From assembly GCA_001795335.1 (NCBI GenBank), contig MGOK01000082.1, positions 21,508 through 40,865 on the forward strand: a stretch of 19,358 bases of DNA, read 5' to 3'. How positions within the stretch are numbered: position 1 is the first letter of the stretch; every line of letters starts with the position of its first letter. The notes under the pieces are model-generated. The model did not search any database and was not told the origin of the DNA. It saw nothing but the letters and a program-made list of their open reading frames with translations. The position numbers were made by a program, and so were the translations under genes. Below, in pieces: positions 12,654-19,358 of the stretch. The stretch comes from Chloroflexi bacterium RBG_19FT_COMBO_55_16 (GTDB lineage: Bacteria > Chloroflexota > Anaerolineae > Anaerolineales > UBA4823).

Positions 12654-14354
12654 ATGTCCCAGACTGATCTATCCCCTTCGACCGATTTTATTCGCAACAT
12701 TATCAATGAAGATCTCCTCACAAACAAATATGCCGGCCGGGTGCACACTCGCTTTCCACCCGAGCCGAATGGCTACCTGCACATCGGACATGCCAAATCG
12801 ATCTGCCTCAATTTTGGGATTGCCGCCGATTTCAATGGCCTGTGTAATCTGCGCTTCGACGATACCAATCCCAGCAAGGAGGAAGTTGAATATGTGGAGT
12901 CAATCCAGGCGGATGTGCGCTGGCTTGGATTCGATTGGGATGACCGCTTATTCTATGCCTCAGATTATTTCGAGCAGCTCTATGAATACGCAGTGCAATT
13001 GATCAAAAAGGGCAAGGCGTACGTTTGCGATTTGAGCGCCGACGAAATCCGCGATTACCGCGGCACCCTGACGCAGCCCGGTAAGGATAGCCCGTACCGG
13101 GACCGCCCCGTCGTGGAGAATCTGGACTTGTTTGCCCGCATGCGCGCTGGCGAATTCCCCAATGGATCCCGCACGCTGCGCGCAAAGATCGACATGGCCT
13201 CGCCAAATATCACCCTACGTGACCCTGTCCTGTATCGGATCCTGAAAGCCTCCCACCATCGCACGGGCGATAATTGGTGTATCTACCCGATGTACGACTT
13301 TACCCATTGCCTTTCCGACTCCATCGAGGGGATCACGCATTCGATCTGCACGCTGGAATTTGAAAATAATCGCCCGTTGTACGATTGGGTGTTGGATCAA
13401 CTGGAGGTGTATCACCCCCAGCAAATTGAGTTTGCCCGCCTCAACCTCAGCTACACAGTGCTAAGCAAGCGAAAATTACTTCAGTTAGTGCAAGATGGCA
13501 TTGTCAGCGGATGGGACGATCCCCGTATGCCAACCCTTTCCGGCATTCGCCGGCGAGGCTACCCTCCAGAGGCGATCCGCGACTTCTGTAACCAGATCGG
13601 CGTTGCCAAGGCTAACAGCATTATCGATATCGCCCTGCTTGAGCACTTTGTGCGCCAGGATTTGAATCGCCGCGCCCCACGTGTGATGGGTGTGTTGCGC
13701 CCGTTGCGAGTTGTTCTCGTTAATTTCCCGGAAGACCTGGTAGAAGAGGTGGAGGCTGTGAACAATCCCGAGGACGCGAGCATGGGTACACGTAAGGTTC
13801 CTTTTTCGCGTGTGCTCTATATCGAGCGGGATGATTTTCGTGAGGATCCACCGAAGCAGTTTTTCCGTTTGGCCCCTGGACGGGAGGTGCGGCTGCGCTA
13901 CGCCTATTTCATTACTTGCGTCGGGGTGGTCAAGGATGAAAAAACGGGTGAAGTGATTGAGATCCACTGCACCTATGATCCAGCGACAAAGGGCGGCGAC
14001 GCGCCGGATGGACGCAAAGTCAAGGCAACGCTGCATTGGCTCTCAGCTGCCCACGCCTTAGAAGTTGAAACCCGCCTCTATGATCGTTTATTTATCAAAG
14101 AAAATCCGGATGAGGTGGAGGCAGGCGCTGACTTCAAATCTAACTTGAATCCAAACTCATTGGAAGTCCTGAAAGGGTGTTTTGTTGAACCGGGCCTGGC
14201 AGGGGCTGCACCGGGAAGTATCTACCAGTTCGAAAGGCAAGGCTATTTCTGTGTCGATCCGGTTGAATCGACCGCTGGAAAACTTGTTTTCAACCGGACG
14301 GTGTCGCTGCGCGATTCATGGGCTAAGATCCAGGAGTCCTTGAAGAAAGGTTAG
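12654..14354 (+). CDS. glnS: Glutaminyl-tRNA synthetase
   Basis: 566 residues from the ATG at 12654, chosen over the in-frame ATG at 12648 because AAGGA (12643-12647) is 6 nt from the former and touches the latter. Class I catalytic signatures are present: [16 protein letters not shown] (HIGH at 43-46) and the KMSKS equivalent VLSKRK at 269-274. [17 protein letters not shown] and the GlnRS-specific C-terminal beta-barrel anticodon-binding domains follow. It charges tRNA-Gln directly with glutamine, making the indirect Glu-tRNA-Gln amidotransferase route unnecessary for this tRNA. It is transcribed divergently from a tRNA-Gln gene 207 nt (start to start gap) away and preceded by a structured leader. 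Its stop is 10 nt from the convergent gltX stop, with no terminator between. Confidence 0.96.
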   Translation: MSQTDLSPSTDFIRNIINEDLLTNKYAGRVHTRFPPEPNGYLHIGHAKSICLNFGIAADFNGLCNLRFDDTNPSKEEVEYVESIQADVRWLGFDWDDRLFYASDYFEQLYEYAVQLIKKGKAYVCDLSADEIRDYRGTLTQPGKDSPYRDRPVVENLDLFARMRAGEFPNGSRTLRAKIDMASPNITLRDPVLYRILKASHHRTGDNWCIYPMYDFTHCLSDSIEGITHSICTLEFENNRPLYDWVLDQLEVYHPQQIEFARLNLSYTVLSKRKLLQLVQDGIVSGWDDPRMPTLSGIRRRGYPPEAIRDFCNQIGVAKANSIIDIALLEHFVRQDLNRRAPRVMGVLRPLRVVLVNFPEDLVEEVEAVNNPEDASMGTRKVPFSRVLYIERDDFREDPPKQFFRLAPGREVRLRYAYFITCVGVVKDEKTGEVIEIHCTYDPATKGGDAPDGRKVKATLHWLSAAHALEVETRLYDRLFIKENPDEVEAGADFKSNLNPNSLEVLKGCFVEPGLAGAAPGSIYQFERQGYFCVDPVESTAGKLVFNRTVSLRDSWAKIQESLKKG

Positions 14355-14364
14355 CCAGCCTCAA

Positions 14365-15879
14365 CTATCCCGCAACATCCTGCTCTATTCCTTCGAGCGT
14401 TTCCACCGCCCTATGAATCCGTTTCAATGTCTTTTCTCTTCCGATGACAGCCATGCTTTCGAACAAGGGTGGGCTGACCGTTTTTCCAGTTACAGCTGAG
14501 CGTAAAATCGCGAAGATCTGACCGGCGCTTAGTCCCAGCTCATCAGCCAAAGCGCGCAGCGTCTGCTCGGCAGTTTCGCGCTTGATTTCAGGCAAAGCTT
14601 CCAGGATTTGATATGCTTGGCGGGCTGCTGCAGCTGATTCCGCTGGAGTCATCAACTCTCCAACCAGATCCTCAGGATTAGGGAGCACTTCTTCTTCAAA
14701 GAAGAAACCCCCCATGACGGGGGCATCTTCAAGCGTGACGATGCGGGGTTGGACGAGGGGGGCGATATTTAATAGTGTTTCATCGTCAACTTTGTAGCCA
14801 GCTTTCTGAAAGAAGGGTTTCATGCGGGTAGCTAAGTCTGAGATTTGTAAACTGCGGATTTGCAACCCGTTGAAGTGATCCAGCTTGCTGAAATTGATCG
14901 CCGCCGGGGCGGGATTCAAGCGGTCCAGGCTGAACTTTTCAACCAGGTCGGGCAGAGTGAAGAATTCAGTCCGGTCGTCATAGCTCCAGCCCATCAACGC
15001 CGTCCAATTGACGACGGCTTCCGGCAGGTAGCCCATCGCCCGCAGGTCGGTTATATAGATCGAATAGCCATCTTTCATCAAGTCGGCCGTATCTCGTTTA
15101 CTCATCTTACCTTTACCGCTGGGTTTTAAGAAAATTGACAGGTGCACCCATTCCGGTTCTTGCCAGCCAAAGGCGCGCACAATGTGGGCGTGGAGCGGGA
15201 AGGTCGGCAACCATTCAGAACCGCGGATCACGTGGGTGATGCCCATCAAGTGGTCGTCGACCATCGCCGCCAGATGGTAGAGCGCCCACCCGTCTGAATT
15301 GACGATGATATAGTCATCTATGTTTTGGTTTTCGACAGTGATCGCCCCGCGCAGGCGATCGACCATGGTGATTGAACCATCTTGCGGGGTTTTAAAACGG
15401 ATGACATGGCGTTCGCCAGCCGTCACACACGCCGCAGCTTCGTCAAAGTCTAAACGACGGCAGGTGCCGTCGTATCGCGGGGGTTCTTTACGACGGCGCT
15501 GTTCCTGGCGCACGCGCTCCAATCGCTCCCGAGAACAAAAACAGTAGTAAGCATGGCCCGCCTCGACCAGTCGGCGAGCATGATCTTGATAGATCTCCTT
15601 CCGCTGCGATTGGTGGTATGGAGCGTGCGGTCCTCCGATGTCGGGGCCTTCGTCCCACTCTAGTCCAAGCCAGTGCAGGCTGTCGATCAGTTCTTTTTCC
15701 GTTTCGGGTTTGTAGCGTTTGCGGTCGGTGTCTTCAATGCGCAGGATGAATTGGCCGCCGGTCTGGCGCGCGAGCAGGAAATCAAAGAGGGCTGTGCGCC
15801 CACTGCCCAGGTGAGTGCGCCCGGTAGGCGATGGCGCGAAGCGGGCGCGGGCGGGTTTGGCGGCTGTGGCTTCTGGCAT
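14365..15879 (-). CDS. gltX: Glutamyl-tRNA synthetase
   Basis: 504 residues, the usual bacterial length. Class I motifs: RFAPSPTGRTHLGSGRTALF (HIGH variant HLGS, 23-26), the family motif FILRIEDTDRKR, and KMSKRD (258-263). A zinc-knuckle-like C113-x-C115-x24-C140 matches the E. coli spacing, but the fourth ligand position (142) is Arg instead of His. The C-terminal helical anticodon-binding domain is complete. It ligates glutamate to tRNA-Glu. The ATG at 15877-15879 has AGAGGA about 6 nt upstream. It lies 70 nt downstream of rodA on the same strand, so it may be the last gene of the shape operon or have its own promoter near the palindrome at 15913-15926. Whether it discriminates against tRNA-Gln cannot be read here; the presence of GlnRS suggests it does. 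Confidence 0.96.
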   Translation of the reverse strand: MPEATAAKPARARFAPSPTGRTHLGSGRTALFDFLLARQTGGQFILRIEDTDRKRYKPETEKELIDSLHWLGLEWDEGPDIGGPHAPYHQSQRKEIYQDHARRLVEAGHAYYCFCSRERLERVRQEQRRRKEPPRYDGTCRRLDFDEAAACVTAGERHVIRFKTPQDGSITMVDRLRGAITVENQNIDDYIIVNSDGWALYHLAAMVDDHLMGITHVIRGSEWLPTFPLHAHIVRAFGWQEPEWVHLSIFLKPSGKGKMSKRDTADLMKDGYSIYITDLRAMGYLPEAVVNWTALMGWSYDDRTEFFTLPDLVEKFSLDRLNPAPAAINFSKLDHFNGLQIRSLQISDLATRMKPFFQKAGYKVDDETLLNIAPLVQPRIVTLEDAPVMGGFFFEEEVLPNPEDLVGELMTPAESAAAARQAYQILEALPEIKRETAEQTLRALADELGLSAGQIFAILRSAVTGKTVSPPLFESMAVIGREKTLKRIHRAVETLEGIEQDVAG

Positions 15880-15912
15880 GGAGTTCCTCTAGTCGGGCAT
15901 TTTACGCAATCT

Positions 15913-15926
15913 GGATTACGTAATCC
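15913..15926. promoter_or_regulatory. Perfect 14-bp palindrome upstream of gltX
   Basis: GGATTACGTAATCC is fully self-complementary. It lies 34-47 nt upstream of the gltX ATG in the 70-nt rodA-gltX gap. A dimeric repressor or activator site for gltX is plausible, overlapping where a -35 would be. No terminator is visible in the gap. Confidence 0.4.
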
Positions 15927-15949
15927 GCCTCAGGTTTCATGTACCCCGT

Positions 15950-17059
15950 CTATAGTTCTAAGGATTTACGGCGTAGGATGACGCTTTCCACCAGCCCAAT
16001 CCCGATTAACATCGAGAGCAACGAACTGCCACCATAACTGACGAAAGGCAAAGTCAAGCCAGTGGCAGGCAGCAGGTTGAGATTAACGCCAATGTTGACC
16101 ATCGCCTGGAAGGCGAGCATAGTCGCCACACCGTAACAGATCAGGGCGCCGAATGTGTCCCGCGCCAGACGGGCGGCGCGCAGGCAGCGGTAGATCACAA
16201 ATAGGATCAGCAGCATTACCAACACAGTGCCGAGGAAGCCAAATTCCTCAGCCAGGGCGGAGAAGATGAAGTCGGTGTGGCGAACTTTCAGAAACCGGAG
16301 ATGGACTTGCGTACCCAGGTCATACCCTTTGCCAAACCAGCCTCCCGAACCGATGCTGATCAGGGCTTGCTGGATATTGTAGATGTCGCCATGGCGGGCG
16401 TTCGGGTCAGGGAAAAGGAAGTTCAGGATGCGTTGTCTCTGGTAATCTACCAGGAAGGGGAAACTTACCACCGGTATGACTACACCAATCCCTGCAAAAA
16501 GGAGCAAATGCTTGAAGCGCAGGCCACTGGCCCAGAGCAACGCAAACCAGATCACCAGGATCACGATGGAGGTGCTCAGGTTGGGTTGCAATAAGATCCA
16601 GATCATTATCCCTAAGGTGAGCAGGAAACTCCGGATAACCCACCTTAGCTCGTGCATTTGGGCCTGGTGGCGGGTGAAGTAATCGGCCAGCACCAAAATC
16701 ATGATGATCTTGGCCGGTTCGGAGGGTTGGATAAAGAAATACCGGGTTTCGAACCAGCGCGCGGAACCGAACAAGGCTGTACCGACCACGTATAGCACCA
16801 CTAAGATGCCAATCATGAGAAGATAGATCGGCCGGCTGATGGCTGCCCAAATGTGGTAATCGATCCAGGCTGCTACCAGCACGATAGCAAAACCGACGAT
16901 CACAAAAATGATCTGGCGCCGCACCAGATCCAGCTCAGCCAGCTCAATATTACCAGCCACCGCCGAGCGAATCATGGCGATGCCAAAGATGGTTAAGATC
17001 GCCACAGCTCCCAGCAGCCAGAAGTCGAAAGTTCGCCAGGAGGTTTTTGTTCTATCCAT
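15950..17059 (-). CDS. rodA: RodA, SEDS-family peptidoglycan glycosyltransferase
   Basis: 369 residues with about ten predicted membrane helices. SEDS signatures are present: the QPSEPAK loop (111-117), HTDFIFSALAEEFGFLG with the catalytic aspartate D263, and the C-terminal LLPATGLTLPFVSYGGSSLLS. RodA polymerises lipid II glycan strands for rod elongation together with a class B PBP. FtsW is the alternative SEDS protein; linkage to PBP2 in the same operon favours RodA. The ATG at 17057-17059 is 3 nt after the minE stop with only a weak GAG-type ribosome site, so translation is probably coupled to minE. Confidence 0.92.
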   Translation of the reverse strand: MDRTKTSWRTFDFWLLGAVAILTIFGIAMIRSAVAGNIELAELDLVRRQIIFVIVGFAIVLVAAWIDYHIWAAISRPIYLLMIGILVVLYVVGTALFGSARWFETRYFFIQPSEPAKIIMILVLADYFTRHQAQMHELRWVIRSFLLTLGIMIWILLQPNLSTSIVILVIWFALLWASGLRFKHLLLFAGIGVVIPVVSFPFLVDYQRQRILNFLFPDPNARHGDIYNIQQALISIGSGGWFGKGYDLGTQVHLRFLKVRHTDFIFSALAEEFGFLGTVLVMLLILFVIYRCLRAARLARDTFGALICYGVATMLAFQAMVNIGVNLNLLPATGLTLPFVSYGGSSLLSMLIGIGLVESVILRRKSLEL

Positions 17060-17062
17060 GGT

Positions 17063-17332
17063 CTATCTTACTCGTCGTCTCCCAGCCGGGTTGAGCGGGA
17101 TGTCCGCGATCAATCGCTGTTGGCGGCCATCTTGCGTCATCTCAATGCGCACAGCGCCAGGGTCGATGTCGACATGCCTGGAAATAACGGCGATCAACTC
17201 GTCTTTCAGCAATTCCAACGTGCCAGGATTTAAATCGGTACGATCGTGGATCAACACCAGTTTCAGGCGTTCTTTGGCTTGGTGGGCGCTCTTCTTCTTC
17301 CGCCCGAGGAGCCTGTCCAGAATGGCGCTCAT
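17063..17332 (-). CDS. minE: Cell division topological specificity factor MinE
   Basis: 89 residues, standard length. It contains the N-terminal amphipathic/membrane-sensing segment (MSAILDRLLGRKKKSAHQAK), the MinD-contact strand ERLKLVLIHDR (22-32) and the topological-specificity domain with LKDELIAVISRHVDIDPG. MinE stimulates MinD ATPase and releases MinCD from the membrane, producing pole-to-pole oscillation. One nucleotide separates the minD stop from this ATG, and GGAGGAG in the minD tail is the ribosome site. The C-terminus is arginine-rich (RRRVR). Confidence 0.95.
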   Translation of the reverse strand: MSAILDRLLGRKKKSAHQAKERLKLVLIHDRTDLNPGTLELLKDELIAVISRHVDIDPGAVRIEMTQDGRQQRLIADIPLNPAGRRRVR

Positions 17333-17333
17333 C

Positions 17334-18137
17334 TTATGCTCCTCCTGGGCGGATCAGGCGAGCCAGCCGGCCCAACAAGCCGCCCTGGTCGTTGAAGTCA
17401 AGGAAGGGCACCGGTTCGCCGCGCAGCCTGGCAGCAATGTTGCGGAAGGCCAGACCGGCCCGGCTTTTGCCATCCAGCACGATCGGCACTCCGCGGTTGA
17501 TGCTCAAGGTAACGTTCTCGTCTTCCGGTACGATGCCGATCAGTTCGACAGCCAGCAATTCTAATACATCGTCGGGAGATAGCATCTCTTCCCGCTTTAC
17601 CATGGTTGGCTTTAAACGGTTGATGATCAGGCGCGCCGGCCCTTTTTCTTCGGCTTCGATCAGGCCGATGATGCGGTCGGCGTCCCGCACGGCCGAGACT
17701 TCCGGGTTGGTGATGACGATCACCAGGTCAGCTGGGGCGATCGCATTGCGGAAGCCGCGCTCGATACCAGCCGGCGAGTCGATCAGCACCCAGTCATAAT
17801 CTGGTCGCAGCTCGTCGCACAGGCGCACCATATCGCTGGGAGAGACAGCGCTTTTGTCGCGGGTCTGTGCGGCGGGGATCAGGTAGAGTTCGGGCAAACG
17901 CTTATCGCGGATCATCGCCTGTCTCAGGCGACAGCGACCTTCAACCACGTCCACCAGATCGTAGACGATACGGTTCTCCAGCCCCAACACGACATCCAGG
18001 TTGCGCAAACCGATATCTGCGTCGATACACACTACCTTTAAGTTTTCAGCCGCCAGGGCGGAGGCCAGGTTAGCGGTGGCGGTGGTTTTACCGACCCCAC
18101 CCTTTCCAGAGGTGACCGTCACAACTTTTGCTGCCAT
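17334..18137 (-). CDS. minD: Septum-site-determining ATPase MinD
   Basis: 267 residues. Deviant Walker A SGKGGVGKTT with K12 and K17, CIDADIGLRNLD (switch region, D41), and the DSPAGIE Walker B-like motif (VLIDSPAGIERG). The C-terminal amphipathic helix LLGRLARLIRP is the membrane-targeting sequence. ATP-bound MinD dimerises on the membrane and recruits MinC. GGGAAG precedes the ATG. It lies 13 nt after minC. Confidence 0.97.
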   Translation of the reverse strand: MAAKVVTVTSGKGGVGKTTATANLASALAAENLKVVCIDADIGLRNLDVVLGLENRIVYDLVDVVEGRCRLRQAMIRDKRLPELYLIPAAQTRDKSAVSPSDMVRLCDELRPDYDWVLIDSPAGIERGFRNAIAPADLVIVITNPEVSAVRDADRIIGLIEAEEKGPARLIINRLKPTMVKREEMLSPDDVLELLAVELIGIVPEDENVTLSINRGVPIVLDGKSRAGLAFRNIAARLRGEPVPFLDFNDQGGLLGRLARLIRPGGA

Positions 18138-18150
18138 CTATCTTCCCTAA

Positions 18151-18834
18151 CTATTTCCCTTTTGGATTCCAGGATTCTGCCACCACCTGTCCGTCGATCA
18201 GGCGCGCCATCTCTGGTTGGGATTTACCGCGCCGTTTTGGGGTTACGGCGATCTGCCCGGCAATCCGAAGTTGGGTGGGAGAAAGGTCCAAGGCACACAC
18301 CACCGCGGCTTCTTCGCCTTGCGCCCCCGCGTGAACCATACCGCGTAAGCGCCCCCATACGACTACATCGCCTCCTGCAACTATCTCGCTTCCCGGGTTG
18401 ACGTCCCCGATGACGATCACGTGGCCTCTGTGCTGCAAGCTGAATCCCGAGCGCAAGGTGCGACGCACTAACACAGCCTGTTCACCACTCAGCGCCGTCT
18501 CGAGAGAGGAAGTAGATCGTTCTGGCGTGGGTTTGGTGATGCGCGTGGCCAAACCGAGCGTTTGAGCGTTTTGTTGCGTGACGGGGGAACCGCTCAATAC
18601 CGCCCACAAGGAAAGACCGTTCTCAGAGAGCACATCGCGCAGCTGGCCCAAATCTGCAGCCCGTAAAACGTGGTTGCCGATATCCAGGATCAGGCGCCCG
18701 CCGCGCAGGAAGTCAACCTGGTTTTTCACATGCTCAAGCAAGGCCGCCCGTGCTTCAGGCCAGCTCTCCTCTTCCAGGGTGATCAATAACCCCTCGCGGA
18801 TGCCTTTGATCTGCACCTTTGGGTGCTCTTCCAT
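18151..18834 (-). CDS. minC: Septum-site-determining protein MinC
   Basis: 227 residues. The N-terminal FtsZ-inhibiting domain (about 5-100) is divergent but recognisable (VQIKGIREGLLITL, RGGRLILDIG). The C-terminal right-handed beta-helix domain is clear: RSGFSLQHRGHVIVIGDVNPG (GDVNPG 143-148), GGDVVVWGRLRGMVHAG and LRIAG. It blocks FtsZ assembly where MinD places it, away from mid-cell. The ATG at 18832-18834 has only a weak AAGAG site. The upstream gap to the PBP2 stop is 84 nt and shows no clear promoter. Confidence 0.93.
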   Translation of the reverse strand: MEEHPKVQIKGIREGLLITLEEESWPEARAALLEHVKNQVDFLRGGRLILDIGNHVLRAADLGQLRDVLSENGLSLWAVLSGSPVTQQNAQTLGLATRITKPTPERSTSSLETALSGEQAVLVRRTLRSGFSLQHRGHVIVIGDVNPGSEIVAGGDVVVWGRLRGMVHAGAQGEEAAVVCALDLSPTQLRIAGQIAVTPKRRGKSQPEMARLIDGQVVAESWNPKGK

Positions 18835-18918
18835 CTCTTATTTCAAGTATCGACCAGGATCGGCGCGCAATGAGAATTCCCAGGACTTGGCTTCTTTGAG
18901 TGATTATAGCATGAACTT

Positions 18919-19358
18919 TCAGGGGCTGACAGCAGCGGTATCGGCGGCCTTGAGGTCAAAATATGCCTCGATCACCTGGCGAACGATGGGCGCGGCGACG
19001 CTGGCGCCTTCACCACCGTTGTAGACAAAAGCTACCACGGCTATCTCGGGCTCGTCATAGGGGGCATAGGCGACGGTCCAGGCATGCGTCGGCCAGCTCC
19101 CCGGAATACACAGGTTCTTTTCATTAGCATATTTATCGCAATATTCGGCCGTTCCAGTCTTGCCCGCCGCGGCAATGGTTACGTTTTTGAATTCTTTGGT
19201 GAGCGTGCCATCCAATACCGCCAGGCGCATGCCTTCCTGGACTTTTTCGATCACCCATGGCTGGACAGTCTTCTTCTCACCAGTGATTTTGTTTTCACAG
19301 CCTCCAGGACTGGTGGGGTCAGTGAAGACATCGATCATAGGGTCCCTGGTAATATCCC
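18919..19358 (-). CDS. mrdA: Penicillin-binding protein 2 (class B PBP, peptidoglycan transpeptidase), C-terminal part
   Basis: The frame is open to the right edge, so the N-terminal part is missing. About 146 residues are visible. The transpeptidase KTG box is in AAAGKTGTAEY, followed by HAWTVAYAPYDEPEIAVVAFVYNGGEGASVAAPIVRQV, the usual end of PBP2/MrdA. The SxxK and SxN motifs lie outside the window. PBP2 cross-links glycan made by RodA. Its place upstream of minCDE-rodA favours PBP2 over PBP3/FtsI. The CENKITGEKK insert before the KTG box is cysteine-containing, with further cysteines C-D-K and C-I-P nearby. Confidence 0.88.
   Translation of the reverse strand, partial: DITRDPMIDVFTDPTSPGGCENKITGEKKTVQPWVIEKVQEGMRLAVLDGTLTKEFKNVTIAAAGKTGTAEYCDKYANEKNLCIPGSWPTHAWTVAYAPYDEPEIAVVAFVYNGGEGASVAAPIVRQVIEAYFDLKAADTAAVSP

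Noticed and set aside
15673..15981. Plus-strand 102-codon frame opposite the gltX start
   Set aside because: Antisense shadow crossing gltX and the rodA end; low-complexity and without a ribosome site.
1..19358. CRISPR array, insertion sequences or phage genes
   Set aside because: No regularly spaced long repeats, transposase or integrase frames, or terminal inverted repeats were seen. The only repeats are short and lie in operon spacers.

Overview
The window most likely comes from an anaerobic, high-GC bacterium that uses the Wood-Ljungdahl pathway. The CODH/ACS set is of the bacterial type (CooS-type CODH, full-length three-domain AcsB). The neighbouring genes (GlnRS, RodA, MinCDE, a Tat-exported copper oxidase) would fit the Chloroflexota, class Anaerolineae. 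That taxonomic placement is inference; no phylogenetic marker was tested.

Layout. Positions 1-9609, all on the minus strand, form one carbonyl/acetyl-CoA-synthase operon. Reading in the direction of transcription: a small HMA-fold protein without CxxC, acsA (CODH), acsB (ACS), acsD and acsC (small and large corrinoid iron-sulfur protein subunits), a RACo-type corrinoid reactivator (acsV), and acsE (methyltransferase), which runs off the left edge. The joints HMA-acsA, acsA-acsB and acsV-acsE are tight (2-13 nt). The acsB-acsD, acsD-acsC and acsC-acsV spacers are 77-176 nt and hold degenerate short repeats and hairpins. No cooC-type nickel-insertion ATPase is present in the window.

Positions 9610-9870 form a divergent control region. 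On the plus strand a near-consensus promoter (9782-9810) drives a Tat-exported two-domain multicopper oxidase and a ZIP-family metal permease with an extra N-terminal domain. A perfect 15-bp hairpin terminator closes this unit (12322-12354).

Positions 12370-15879 concern glutamine and glutamate decoding. A tRNA-Gln(CUG) on the minus strand and glnS on the plus strand are transcribed divergently from a 207-nt gap. The glnS side of that gap holds a strongly paired leader RNA. glnS and gltX (minus) converge with only 10 nt between them.

Positions 15950-19358, minus strand, are a cell-shape and division operon: PBP2 (partial) - minC - minD - minE - rodA, followed downstream by gltX. This joins the elongation machinery (PBP2/RodA) to Z-ring placement (MinCDE).

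The least explained elements are the HMA-like protein at the head of the CODH/ACS operon, the multicopper oxidase/ZIP pair, the structured glnS leader, and the heptad-like repeats in the acs spacers.
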